Assembly: GCF_015234515.1 (NCBI RefSeq)
Contig: NZ_JADGMY010000014.1
Coordinates: forward strand, 62,001-126,000
Length of the DNA stretch: 64,000 nt
Direction: 5' to 3'
Origin: Cellulomonas sp.
GTDB lineage: Bacteria > Actinomycetota > Actinomycetes > Actinomycetales > Cellulomonadaceae
Shown here: one piece after another, positions 17,164-26,424 of the stretch
How the letters are laid out: every line of letters starts with the position of its first letter
How positions within the stretch are numbered: position 1 is the stretch's first letter
Notes under the pieces: generated by a model
What the model was told of the DNA's origin: nothing
The model's database searches: none
The model's input: the letters and a program-made list of their open reading frames with translations, nothing else
Translations under genes and position numbers: made by a program

Positions 17164-17367
17164 GCGCGAGAGTGCAATCCAGTCACTCAGTCATTCCCGC
17201 GAGAGTGCAATCCAGTCACTGCCGGGGACGGTCGTGGCGCTCGTGGAGGTGGACTGGATTGCACTCTCGCGAGGGAGGGGGTCGGTCGCTTTCGTGAGAG
17301 GGCAATCCAGTCACGCCAAGTCGGGGGTACCGCTTCTCGGGGAGTGCGCTGGATTGAGCTCTCACGC
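17164..17367. repeat. Cluster of five copies of a ~20-bp repeat in both orientations
   Basis: Core GACTGGATTGCACTCTCGCG. Minus-oriented copies lie at 17164-17187, 17198-17220 and 17293-17314; plus-oriented copies at 17251-17273 and 17346-17367. The first two are again 33 bp apart. The last two copies carry one to three substitutions. The gap between ybdD and recD (17150-17429) contains little else and no gene. Confidence 0.85.
17198..17271. terminator. Hairpin formed by two opposed repeat copies between convergent genes
   Basis: CGCGAGAGTGCAATCCAGTC (17198-17217) is the exact reverse complement of 17252-17271, a 20-bp stem with a 34-nt loop. It lies between convergent cstA-ybdD and recCBD, so it could end both transcripts. 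There is no U tract; the long loop makes intrinsic termination uncertain. Confidence 0.4.
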
Positions 17368-17429
17368 CCTGAAGAGGGAGGTCCTTCTCGTCAGGCCGGA
17401 GGGAGGGGCGGTTCGGGGGTCAGCGGGGG

Positions 17430-19430
17430 TCAGCGGGGGAAGCGTAGGCCGCTCGCGCGGCGGACCGGGCGCTCGACGGCGGCCCGGACGGCGGCGGCCG
17501 AGCCGACGACGCGGACGTGCTCGCGCGCCCGCGTGATCGCCGTGTAGAGCAGCTCGCGGGTCAGCAGCGGGGACGACGCGGGCGGCAGCACCACGGTGAC
17601 CAGCGCGAACTGGCTGCCCTGCGCGCGGTGCACGGTCATCGCGTGCACCGTCTCGACCGCGGGCAGCCGGTGCGGGCGCACGAGCCGCGGCGCGCGCGGC
17701 TCGCCGAACGCCGCGACCACCCCGCCCTCGCCGTCCGCCACGACCACGCCGGTGTCGCCGTTCGACAGGCCCGTGGTCCGGTCGTTCGTCGTGACGAGCA
17801 GCGGGCGGCCGACCGGCCAGGGACCCGGGTGCAGCTCGCCGGAGGTCTGCTCGACCCAGCGCTGCGCGAGCGACGCCCACCGCGCGACGCCCGCCGGTCC
17901 GCGCCGGTGCGCCAGCAGCAGGCGGTGCGTCCCCAGCGCCTCGAGCGCCCCGGCGGCGTCACCGGCACGCGCCGACGCGGCGACGCGTGCACCCGTCGCC
18001 TCGATGTCGAGTCGCAGACCGGGGACCTCGTCGTCCTGCGGCACGTCGCCGGCCGGCTCGACCAGCCTCGCGTGCGCCCCGCCCGCGCGCAGCAGGTCCA
18101 GCGCCGCGTCGGCGTCACCGCGTCGGACCGCGTCGGCGAGGGCACCGAGCTCGTGACCGAAGCGGTGCGGCACGACCAGACGCACCACGCCACCGTGCAG
18201 CGCCGCCACGTCGCGGGTGTCGTCGAGCGTGTCCGGCAGAACCCCGTCCGGGCCGCCGCCGTCGCCGGGCACCAGCGGGCCCGCCGCCCCTCGCGGGGTC
18301 ACCCCCGGGACGTCGTCCGGCAGCACCTCCACCAACCGGACGGGCAGCGGTCCTGCGGGCACCGGACGCGCCACGAGGTCGCCCAGCACTGCGCCGACCT
18401 CGACCGACGCGAGCTGGTCCGGGTCGCCCACGAGGACGAGCCGCGCGTCCGGCCGCAGCGCGTCGAGCACGCGCGCGAGCAGCGGGAGCGACACCATCGA
18501 CGCCTCGTCCAGGACGACCACGTCGTGGGGGAGGCGGTGCGTGCGGTCGTGCGCGAACCGCGTGCTCGACGGGCGCCACCCGAGGAGGCGGTGGATCGTC
18601 GAGGCGGTGAGCGGTTCCGCCGACCCGGTGCCCGACCCGGCTGCCATCCGCGCGAGCTCCGCGTTGACCGCCTCCTGCAACCGCGCGGCGGCCTTGCCCG
18701 TCGGCGCGGCGAGCGCCACCCGCAGGTCGGGCCCGGCGACGTCCCGCAGCACCGCCACGAGACGCGCGACGGTCGTCGTCTTGCCGGTGCCGGGGCCCCC
18801 GGTCAGCACGGTCAGGCGTGACAGCGCGGCAGCTGCCGCGGCGAGCCGCTGCCGCGCGTCCTGCGGGCGGTCGAACCGGGCGTGCACCGCGGCGCGCAGC
18901 GCGTCGTCGTCGACGTCGAGCAGCGAGGCGAGCCGCGCGTCGACGTCGCGGCGGACCACCTGCTCGTCCCGCCAGTACCGGTCGAGGTACACGCGCCCGT
19001 CGACCCACCGGACGGGACGATCGGGGGGCCCGTCGACGCCGTCGGCGACGAGCGGGCTGGCGCGGACGGCCGCCGTCCACGGGTCGAGCTCGGGCCACGG
19101 GAGCTCGACGTCGGGTGCCGGCGCGTCCGAGTCCTCGGGCGAGCCCTCGGCGGCGAGCGTCGGGGCGTCGGCCAGGTCGACGCACACCGACCCCGACCGC
19201 ACCGCGCGCACGGCGAGCGCGGCGGCCAGGTGCACCGTCGGGTCGACCTCACCCGTGAGCACGCCCAGGCGCTCGGCGACGCGCACGTCGGCGGACGTCA
19301 GGACGCCGGCCGCGGCGAACGTCGCGAGGAGGGCTCCCGCCCGCCACGGTCGGCGGGGGTCACCGGGGTCGACGTCCGCCCCGGGCAGTCGGTGCGGGGC
19401 CGTGCCCGTCGGGGGCTGCGCTGCGCTCAC
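17430..19430 (-). CDS. recD: Exodeoxyribonuclease V alpha subunit (RecD)
   Basis: A 666-residue SF1 5'-3' helicase subunit of RecBCD. Walker A is LTGGPGTGKTTT (211-219 for the P-loop), followed by VALAAPTGKAAARLQEA (motif Ia), VVLDEASMVSLPL (motif II) and LVLVGDPDQLASVEVG (motif III). The C-terminal VHRAQGSQFALV and LLYTAITRAREHV are motifs V and VI. The GTG start overlaps the recB stop by 4 bp. A proline/glycine/aspartate-rich insertion (about 330-390) separates motif III from the rest. Confidence 0.95.
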   Translation of the reverse strand: MSAAQPPTGTAPHRLPGADVDPGDPRRPWRAGALLATFAAAGVLTSADVRVAERLGVLTGEVDPTVHLAAALAVRAVRSGSVCVDLADAPTLAAEGSPEDSDAPAPDVELPWPELDPWTAAVRASPLVADGVDGPPDRPVRWVDGRVYLDRYWRDEQVVRRDVDARLASLLDVDDDALRAAVHARFDRPQDARQRLAAAAAALSRLTVLTGGPGTGKTTTVARLVAVLRDVAGPDLRVALAAPTGKAAARLQEAVNAELARMAAGSGTGSAEPLTASTIHRLLGWRPSSTRFAHDRTHRLPHDVVVLDEASMVSLPLLARVLDALRPDARLVLVGDPDQLASVEVGAVLGDLVARPVPAGPLPVRLVEVLPDDVPGVTPRGAAGPLVPGDGGGPDGVLPDTLDDTRDVAALHGGVVRLVVPHRFGHELGALADAVRRGDADAALDLLRAGGAHARLVEPAGDVPQDDEVPGLRLDIEATGARVAASARAGDAAGALEALGTHRLLLAHRRGPAGVARWASLAQRWVEQTSGELHPGPWPVGRPLLVTTNDRTTGLSNGDTGVVVADGEGGVVAAFGEPRAPRLVRPHRLPAVETVHAMTVHRAQGSQFALVTVVLPPASSPLLTRELLYTAITRAREHVRVVGSAAAVRAAVERPVRRASGLRFPR

Positions 19431-22400
19431 GATGCCGCCCTCCTGCCGTCGAGGAGGGCGGAGAGCGCCACGACCAGCGAGGCGGGCGGACGCCACGACA
19501 CCACCCCGCACGGCGAGCCGTCGACCACGGGCGTCGCCGGACCGCACATGCCGCGCACGAACAGGTACGCGCCGCCGCCCAGGTGCCGCTGCGCGTCGTA
19601 CCCGGGCAGCCGCCAGCGCAGGAACCGGTGCAGCGCGACCGTGTACAGCAGCAGCTGCAGCGGGTAGTGCGCGTCGAGCATCGCCACGCGCATCGCCTCG
19701 GGACGGTAGTGCCACGCGGTCAGCGGCTCGTCGGGCGGGCCCAGCCGGTTGGTCTTGTAGTCGACGACGACGTAGCGGGTGTCGCCGTCGACGTCGGCAC
19801 GCAGCACCGCGTCGATGCTGCCCGTGAGGTAGCCGCGCAGGGCACCGGGCCGCGTCGCCGGGTCGGCGTGCAGCGCGTCGAGCCGGCCGGCGTACGCCGC
19901 GAACGGGTCGTCGGGCGCCAGGTGCGCACGCAGCAGGTCCGCGACGTCGCGCAGGGTCGCCGGGTGCCGCCCGGACCCGTCCAGGTCACCCCCCGCGAGC
20001 GGCAGCTCCAGGTCGAGCTCCGCCAGCCGGTCGTGCGGCGGGATCTGCGCGAGCGTGCGCCCTCCCAGCAGCGGCCCGCCCGGCGTGCGCAGCGAGGGCA
20101 GCAGGGCCTCGGCCAGGACTTCGGGGTCGAGGCCGAGCCCGCCGCCGTGCCCGGCCGCCTCGGCGCAGCGGGCGCGCAGCTCGCCCACGAGGTCGTCCGC
20201 GGACGTGTCCACACGCTCGAGCACGTGGTGCACGAGGGTGCCGAACGCCGTGCCACCCGGCAGGTCGCTGAGGGGCGACCGCACGGCGCGCAGCGTCGCC
20301 ACCAGGACCGGGTCCGGCATGGTGCGCGCGAGGACCTCGGGGTCGGGCTCGTCGCTGTACCCGGCGTGGGGCGGACGCACGGGGACGGGCCCGTCGGCCT
20401 CGTCCTGGATCCCCGGCTCCTCCGGCTCGTCGGCGACACCGACACGGTCCGGTGCCGACGGCCCGGCGGGCCCCGCGTCGTGCGCGGCGGCCGTGATCCC
20501 CGAGTACGACGTGCGCCGCCACGTCGTGTCGACGCCCCGCCGCAGGTGCGCGACCTCGAGCGGCACGGCGTCACCGCGCGCCGGCTCCCACCGCACGACG
20601 GGCGGCGGCGCGTCCACCGTCTCGTGCACGACCGTCCCGCCCGAGCGGGCGGCCAGGGCGTCGAAGCCCGCCGCCGCCTGGTCGTCGCGGGGCACCGGCA
20701 CCGTGGCCGGCGGCAGCCCCTGCGCGTCGCGGGCCCCGAGCGCGAGGCGGCCCACCGCGCCCGACGCCGACACCGTGCTGGGCGCCCACCACACGACGAC
20801 CTGGCTGCTCGCCCGGGTCAGCGCGACGTACGCCAGCCGCAGGTCCTCACCCGCCTCCTCCGCCTGGTGGCGGGCCCGCGCGTCGTCGTAGCCGGGGCTG
20901 GCCGGTCCGCCGACGTGCAGGCGGCGGGTGCCGTCGGCGTCGTGGTACCGCAGCACGTTCGGCATGCGGGGGACGAACCGGTCCCACGCGAACGGGACCA
21001 TCACCACCGGGAACTCCAGGCCCTTGGCGGCGTGCACGGTGACGACCTGCACGGCGGCCGCGTCGGTCTCCAGGCGCCGGCTGCGCTCCTCCGCGTAGTC
21101 GCCGGCGGCCTCGTCGATGCGCGCGCGCAGCCACTCGGTCAGCGCCGCCGCGCCCAGGCCCGCGTCCCGCGCGGCGGCGTGCAGCACCTCGCCCACGTGC
21201 CGCACGTCGGTGAGCGCGCGCTCGCCGTCGACGCGTGCCGCGAGACGCTCGTGCAGCCCCGCCGCGGCGCTCGCCTGCAGCAGGGCGGCCACGCCCTGAG
21301 CCGCCATGACGTGCGACCAGCCGCGCAGCAGGTCCGCCAGGTCCTCGCGCTCGACGTCGCTCGCACCGGCCAGGCGCGCGGCGTCCCAACCGACGAAGGG
21401 CGTCAGCGCGGCCGCGGCGACGCGCGCGGGGTCACCGGTCGACGCCAGCGCGCTCAGCAGCAGCAGCCAGTCGCGCGCCGCGGACGTCGCGAAGACGCTC
21501 GACAGCCCGGACACCACCGCCGGCACGCCGGCCGCCACCAGCGCCTCGCGCACGGCCAGCGCGTCGGCGTTGCGTCGCGCGAGCACGGCGACGTCACCGG
21601 GCAGCACGGGACGCCACGCGTCCCCGTCGCGCAGCCTGCTGCCGTGCAGGGTCCGGACGACCTGGGCGGCCACGTCGCGGTGCACGAGCGAACGCACCAC
21701 GTCGACCCGGGGGGCCGCGCTGCCGGCGTTCACCGCCCGGCGCGTGACGCGCCGCACGACCACGGGCGGGCCGCCCTCGAGCCGGCGACCGGTGCGTGCG
21801 GCCTCGACCGGGTGCACGACGATCCGCGGGTCGCCGAGCGCCGCGCCGCCCACCAGGTGCGACAGCCCGTCGAGCACCGGCGGGTCGGCGCGCCAGCTGC
21901 GGCCCAGGGTCGACGTCGTCGCGACGTCGCGGGCCTCGAGGTAGGTGTGGACGTCCGCGCCCCGGAACGCGTAGATCGCCTGCTTGGGGTCGCCGATGAG
22001 CACGAGCGTGCGGTGCCCGTGGAAGGCGGCCCGCAGGATCTGCCACTGCACCTGGTCGGTGTCCTGGAACTCGTCGACCATGACGACCCGGTACGGCGCG
22101 CGCACGCGCTCCGTCGCGGCCGCACCGGTCGTCGGGTCCGTGAGGGCCGCGTGCAGCAGCGTCAGCAGGTCGTCGTAGTCGACCACGTGCGCGGCGCGCC
22201 GCCGCCGGACGATCTCGCGTCGCGCGGCCCGTGCCAGGCGGAACCGGTGGTCCGGGGGCGTGCCCGCGGGTGCGTCGTCCGGCGCGAGCAGTGCCGCGTG
22301 GTCGCTCACGGCGGCGCGCGCCACCTCCCGCGCCTCGGCCACCGTCAGGACGGGCCGCTCGGCCCCCGCGTACGCGGCGAGGTAGAGGTCGTCGACGACC

Positions 22401-22888
22401 TCCGTCTCGAGGTCCGCGACGTCGGGCAGGAGCGTGGCGCCGGGCTCGACGACGCCCCCGCCCGTGGTCGTGCCGAGCGCCCGCAGCATCTGCTGGCAGA
22501 AGCCGTGGGTCGTCGTGATCGTGGCCGCGTCCACCTCGGACAGCGCGACGGTCAGCCGGTCGCGCCGACGGACCAGCTCGGCGTCGTCGACGTCCGCGAG
22601 GTGCCGCACGAGCACGTCGTCGCTCGTGCGGGCCCCGGGGTCGCGCAACGCGCGCTCGGTGTCGACGAGCCGCGCACGCACGCGGTCACGCAGCTCGCTC
22701 GTCGCCATGCGGCCGAACGTCACCAGCAGCAGCTCGGGCAGGCGCGCGTGACCCTCGGCGACGTACCGGGCGGCGAGCGCCGCGATCGTGAAGGTCTTGC
22801 CGGTGCCCGCGCTCGCCTCGAGGACCGTGGTCCCCGTGGGCAGCGGGCCGCAGACGTCGAACACGTGCGGGCCGGTCGTCGGGCTCAC
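19427..22888 (-). CDS. recB: Exodeoxyribonuclease V beta subunit (RecB)
   Basis: A 1153-residue UvrD-like 3'-5' helicase with a C-terminal nuclease. Walker A ASAGTGKT lies at 25-32, DEFQDTDQVQWQIL (motif II) near 285 and GDPKQAIYAFRGAD (motif III) near 315; VTVHAAKGLEFPVV and YVALTRA are the late helicase motifs. The nuclease domain near the C-terminus shows LTGSIDAVLR and VVVDYKTNR with the D..DxK residues, so DNA cleavage is probably intact. It overlaps both neighbours by 4 bp (GTGA). Somewhat shorter than E. coli RecB (1180). Confidence 0.95.
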   Translation of the reverse strand: MSPTTGPHVFDVCGPLPTGTTVLEASAGTGKTFTIAALAARYVAEGHARLPELLLVTFGRMATSELRDRVRARLVDTERALRDPGARTSDDVLVRHLADVDDAELVRRRDRLTVALSEVDAATITTTHGFCQQMLRALGTTTGGGVVEPGATLLPDVADLETEVVDDLYLAAYAGAERPVLTVAEAREVARAAVSDHAALLAPDDAPAGTPPDHRFRLARAARREIVRRRRAAHVVDYDDLLTLLHAALTDPTTGAAATERVRAPYRVVMVDEFQDTDQVQWQILRAAFHGHRTLVLIGDPKQAIYAFRGADVHTYLEARDVATTSTLGRSWRADPPVLDGLSHLVGGAALGDPRIVVHPVEAARTGRRLEGGPPVVVRRVTRRAVNAGSAAPRVDVVRSLVHRDVAAQVVRTLHGSRLRDGDAWRPVLPGDVAVLARRNADALAVREALVAAGVPAVVSGLSSVFATSAARDWLLLLSALASTGDPARVAAAALTPFVGWDAARLAGASDVEREDLADLLRGWSHVMAAQGVAALLQASAAAGLHERLAARVDGERALTDVRHVGEVLHAAARDAGLGAAALTEWLRARIDEAAGDYAEERSRRLETDAAAVQVVTVHAAKGLEFPVVMVPFAWDRFVPRMPNVLRYHDADGTRRLHVGGPASPGYDDARARHQAEEAGEDLRLAYVALTRASSQVVVWWAPSTVSASGAVGRLALGARDAQGLPPATVPVPRDDQAAAGFDALAARSGGTVVHETVDAPPPVVRWEPARGDAVPLEVAHLRRGVDTTWRRTSYSGITAAAHDAGPAGPSAPDRVGVADEPEEPGIQDEADGPVPVRPPHAGYSDEPDPEVLARTMPDPVLVATLRAVRSPLSDLPGGTAFGTLVHHVLERVDTSADDLVGELRARCAEAAGHGGGLGLDPEVLAEALLPSLRTPGGPLLGGRTLAQIPPHDRLAELDLELPLAGGDLDGSGRHPATLRDVADLLRAHLAPDDPFAAYAGRLDALHADPATRPGALRGYLTGSIDAVLRADVDGDTRYVVVDYKTNRLGPPDEPLTAWHYRPEAMRVAMLDAHYPLQLLLYTVALHRFLRWRLPGYDAQRHLGGGAYLFVRGMCGPATPVVDGSPCGVVSWRPPASLVVALSALLDGRRAAS

Positions 22889-25800
22889 GCCGGCCCCCGT
22901 CCCTCGTGCGTCAGGAGCGTGTCCCACACCGTGCGCGCGAGCGCACCGAACAGCGTGGGCTCCTCGGGCCACGCCGCACGGTCCGCCGGCCCGGGGTCGC
23001 CCGCCACGCCCGTGAGCGTGAACCCGTCGCCCCACGCGAGCACGTGGTACTCGTCGGTGTGCTCGAAGCGGTCCCGCAGCGCGTGCTCCGCGTCGGCCAG
23101 CGCACCGGCCGGGTCGTCGTGCCCGTGGCGGCGCTGGGCGTAGGTGCCCGCGGCGGCCACGGGCAGGGGGAGCGGCGCGCACATCGCGCGGTCACGCACG
23201 GCGACGAGGTCCGCCAGCAGGCGCCGGGCGTCCTCGACGGCCGGGGGTGAGAGCCACGACGTCGCGGCCGTGGCGCGCGATCCCGGGCCCCGCCCGACGG
23301 TCGCCGCACCCCGCACCGCAGGCGCCCCCGGGCTCGCGGCCAGCGCCAGCAGCCGGACCCACGCGCGCAGCCGGTGCTTGGCACCGAGCCGCGCGTACAC
23401 CGCGCGGACCAGCACGTCCCCGTGGACGCCGGGCACGGTGCCGGCCAGCGTGCGCCCGCCCGGCAGCGCGATCGTCACGTCGACGGTCGTCGCCGGGACC
23501 GCCAGCACCGGGACGGCGGCGTCCGCGACCGCCGCGACGCGCGTCGCGACGTCGGCCAGCGCCGCACCCCCGAGGTTGCCGGGGGGCACCTTGCCGCGGC
23601 GGCGCTCGGCCGCCGCGGCCCTGGTCAGGTCGACGCCGTCGAGCACCGCCGCGAGCAGCCGGTCGCCCGTGGCCCACCCGTCGAGCGGTGCCAGCGTCAA
23701 CGGCAGCCGGTCGTCGAGCTCCTCGGTCTCGCCCGGCACCAGCACGCCCAGCCGGCGTCGCACGAACGCCTTGACGGGGTGCTCGAGCGTGGAGACGAGG
23801 TCGTCGAGGTCGACCACCGGCTCCTCGAGCGGGGGCAGCGGCGTCGTGAGCAGCGGCGGTCGCGGGTGGCGGGGCTCGCGCGCCACGGCCGCCGCGCGGC
23901 GGTCCACGTCGTCGAAGCTGAACGGCCCGGGCCGCCCCAGGGCCCCGGGGACGAAGTTGCGCTCGTCGACCGTCTGCAGCGGGTGGTGCACGACGAGCAC
24001 CTCGCGCGCCGTGCGGCCGGCCGGTAGCGCGACGGCCTCGTCGACCGCGTCCAGCAGCTCACCCACGGGCACGGCCGGGGGACGCGGCGCGCCGGTGCGC
24101 TCGTCGGCGCCGCTGTGCACGACCACGAGGTGGTCGCCCGCGGCCATGACCGCGTCGAGGAACAGCTGGCGGTCCTCCGTGCGGCGGTCGCGCTCACCGA
24201 CGAGCGGCTCGCGCGCGAGCACGTCGTCACCGTCGGGTGCGCCCGTGCGGGGGAACGCGCCGTCGTCCATGCCGAGCAGGCACACGACGCGGTGGGGCAC
24301 CGCGCGCATGGGCTCCAGCGAGCAGACCGTCAGGGCGCCGGTGCGGAAGCCGGCGCGCGTCGGGCGGCCCGCCAGGCGCGGTTCGAGCAGCGCGACGACG
24401 TCCGGCAGACGCAGGGGCACGTCGGCGCCCGCGGCGGACGAGCGCGCGTCGGTGAGGACCCGGCGCGCCTCGACCTCCTGCCACGCGTCCGTCGGGTCGG
24501 CGGCCGCGAGCAGGACGAGCGCGCGCTCCAGCGTGTCGAACCACGCCGCGGCCGGGCGGACGCCCTCGAGCTCGTCGAGCAGCGCGGTCAGCCGGTCGAC
24601 CAGCTCGGCGAACCGGCCCGCGAGGTCCACGTCCGTGCTGTCGACGTCGTCCAGCGGCAGCGCCGACCCGACGAACCGGTGGTCCTCCTCGGCCATCGCG
24701 ACACCCAGCAGCAGGCGGTCGGTCGCCGTGCGCCACGTCCCCTGGGCGACCGCGCCCAGGCCGTACCGCGCGCGACGGTCCTGGTCCTCGCCCCAGCGCA
24801 CGCCCGACTCCAGCGCCCACGCGCGCAGCCGCTCGGTGTCCGCGTCGTCGAACCCGAAGCGCCGACGCACCGCGGGCAGCCCGGCGAGGTCCACGACGCC
24901 CGACGCCGTGACGCGGGAACTGGCGAGCGACAGCAGCGCGGACAGCACGCGCAGCAGCGGGTTGGTCCGTGCCGGCGCGCGGTCGGCCACGCGGACGCGC
25001 AGCGTGCGGCCGGGGTGCACGGCGGGGCGTGCGGCACCCCGCGACGCGCCCGCGTCGTCCGCCTCGCCCGGCGTCGCGGCGGCGCCGAACGCCGCGACGA
25101 CCAGCGGCGCGAACGCCTCGACGTCCGGGCACAGCACCACCACGTCGCGCGGCTGCAGCGTGGGGTCGTCCGCGAGCAGCCCCAGGACGGCCTCCCGCAG
25201 CACCTCGACCTGACGGCCGCGCCCGTGGCACGCGTGCACCTGGACGGTGCGGTCGTCCGCGGCGGCGGCCGCGCGGGTCGTGGGCCGCTCGTCCGCGCGC
25301 AGTGCCGCCTGCAACGCGCCCAGGACCGTCGACGGCGGCGGCGGGGCCGGGTGGTGCGTGACCTGCGCACCGGTCGCGGTCAGCCGCACCCCGAGCTCGG
25401 TCGCGTCGCGCGCGGCCGACGCGAGCAGCGGGTGGCCGGCCACCGCCGGCACGTCCGCACGCCGTGGCGCCGGCGGCAGCGAGGGCCGCGGGCCCACCGC
25501 CGCCGCGCGCCGCCACAGGACGGGCGACGGGTGCGGCAGCCACAGGTGCACGTCGCGGTGCACCGCGAGCGCGGTCAGCACGTCGAGGTGCGCCTGCGGC
25601 AGCCGGGTCGGGCCGAGCACGGAGAGCCGCGGCGGCAGGTCGCACCGGTCCGGGTCGTCGCGCAGCACGCGGCACGCGTCGGCGAGCAGCTCGGCAGGGC
25701 TCGGCGCGTCGACCGCCGCCCGTACCGCGCGCCACAGCGGCGCCTGCCAGGCCACGTCCGCGGGCAGAGGGGCACCCGCGCCGTCCTCCGGGCGGCCGGC

Positions 25801-26343
25801 GGCCCAGGCGACCACCAGCGACGGTCGCTGCGTCGCGTACGCCGCGAACGCCCCCGCGGTCCGCTGCGCCAGACGCAGCCGCCGTCCGGCCCGCACGGCG
25901 TCGCGCGCCCCGGGGTCGTCCTGCAGGTGCCGCGCGAGCGGCGCCGCCCACGGCGTCCCGGACGCGACCGCGTCGTCGAGCGCGCGCAGCACGTGCCACA
26001 CCAGGCGCTCGGGCTCCCACGGGTCGTCGTCGCGCGCCGTTCCGGTGGCGGCGGCCACCGCGTCGCGCACGAGCCGCGTGGGCGGGTCGAAGTCGATGCG
26101 GGCGCACACCCCGGCCTCGCCGTCCGGTCCGGCACCGAGGCGGTGGGAGAGCCGCTGCGCGACCCACCGCTCGACGCCGCGCGTCGGCACGGCGACGACC
26201 TCGCGCGCGAACGGGTCGGTGCCCGGTGGGACGTCGGCGAGCAGCGCGGCCAGCGTGTCCACCAGGACGTCCGTGCGCTCGGACGTGTGGACCCGCAGCA
26301 GGCCGGGGGAGCCGTGCACCCGTGCCTGCCCCGTCGTCGTCAC
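22885..26343 (-). CDS. recC: Exodeoxyribonuclease V gamma subunit (RecC)
   Basis: An 1152-residue RecC, the Chi-recognising scaffold of RecBCD with an inactive helicase/nuclease fold. Recognisable parts are LRVHTSERTDVLVDTLAALL at the N-terminus, the ARIDFDPPTRLV region, LSVLGPTRLPQAHLDVLTALA and RTGALTVCSLEPMRAVPHRVVCLLGMDDGAFPR. The GTG at 26343 is preferred: TAGCGT lies at 26356-26351 with a 7-nt gap, the leaderless pattern seen elsewhere here. The frame extends upstream to 26373. It is the first gene of recC-recB-recD. Confidence 0.94.
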   Translation of the reverse strand: MTTTGQARVHGSPGLLRVHTSERTDVLVDTLAALLADVPPGTDPFAREVVAVPTRGVERWVAQRLSHRLGAGPDGEAGVCARIDFDPPTRLVRDAVAAATGTARDDDPWEPERLVWHVLRALDDAVASGTPWAAPLARHLQDDPGARDAVRAGRRLRLAQRTAGAFAAYATQRPSLVVAWAAGRPEDGAGAPLPADVAWQAPLWRAVRAAVDAPSPAELLADACRVLRDDPDRCDLPPRLSVLGPTRLPQAHLDVLTALAVHRDVHLWLPHPSPVLWRRAAAVGPRPSLPPAPRRADVPAVAGHPLLASAARDATELGVRLTATGAQVTHHPAPPPPSTVLGALQAALRADERPTTRAAAAADDRTVQVHACHGRGRQVEVLREAVLGLLADDPTLQPRDVVVLCPDVEAFAPLVVAAFGAAATPGEADDAGASRGAARPAVHPGRTLRVRVADRAPARTNPLLRVLSALLSLASSRVTASGVVDLAGLPAVRRRFGFDDADTERLRAWALESGVRWGEDQDRRARYGLGAVAQGTWRTATDRLLLGVAMAEEDHRFVGSALPLDDVDSTDVDLAGRFAELVDRLTALLDELEGVRPAAAWFDTLERALVLLAAADPTDAWQEVEARRVLTDARSSAAGADVPLRLPDVVALLEPRLAGRPTRAGFRTGALTVCSLEPMRAVPHRVVCLLGMDDGAFPRTGAPDGDDVLAREPLVGERDRRTEDRQLFLDAVMAAGDHLVVVHSGADERTGAPRPPAVPVGELLDAVDEAVALPAGRTAREVLVVHHPLQTVDERNFVPGALGRPGPFSFDDVDRRAAAVAREPRHPRPPLLTTPLPPLEEPVVDLDDLVSTLEHPVKAFVRRRLGVLVPGETEELDDRLPLTLAPLDGWATGDRLLAAVLDGVDLTRAAAAERRRGKVPPGNLGGAALADVATRVAAVADAAVPVLAVPATTVDVTIALPGGRTLAGTVPGVHGDVLVRAVYARLGAKHRLRAWVRLLALAASPGAPAVRGAATVGRGPGSRATAATSWLSPPAVEDARRLLADLVAVRDRAMCAPLPLPVAAAGTYAQRRHGHDDPAGALADAEHALRDRFEHTDEYHVLAWGDGFTLTGVAGDPGPADRAAWPEEPTLFGALARTVWDTLLTHEGRGPA

Positions 26344-26424
26344 GCGTCGCACGCTAGCGAACCGCGCCGACACCGCAGGCCCTGTCCACAGCCTGGGTCT
26401 GCACGGCGCCGCGCTCGTGCGGGG

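Noticed and set aside
16881..17367. Possible CRISPR array
   Set aside because: The repeats have regular 33-bp spacing in part, but there are no unique spacers, copies occur in both orientations, and no cas gene is nearby.
19427..23182. Longer RecB start at 23182
   Set aside because: The extension lies inside recC in another frame; the GTGA overlap at 22885-22888 fits operon design and the Walker A lies close to the new start.
26382..26390. DnaA-box-like CTGTCCACA
   Set aside because: A single site with one mismatch, no cluster, no AT-rich region and no origin genes.
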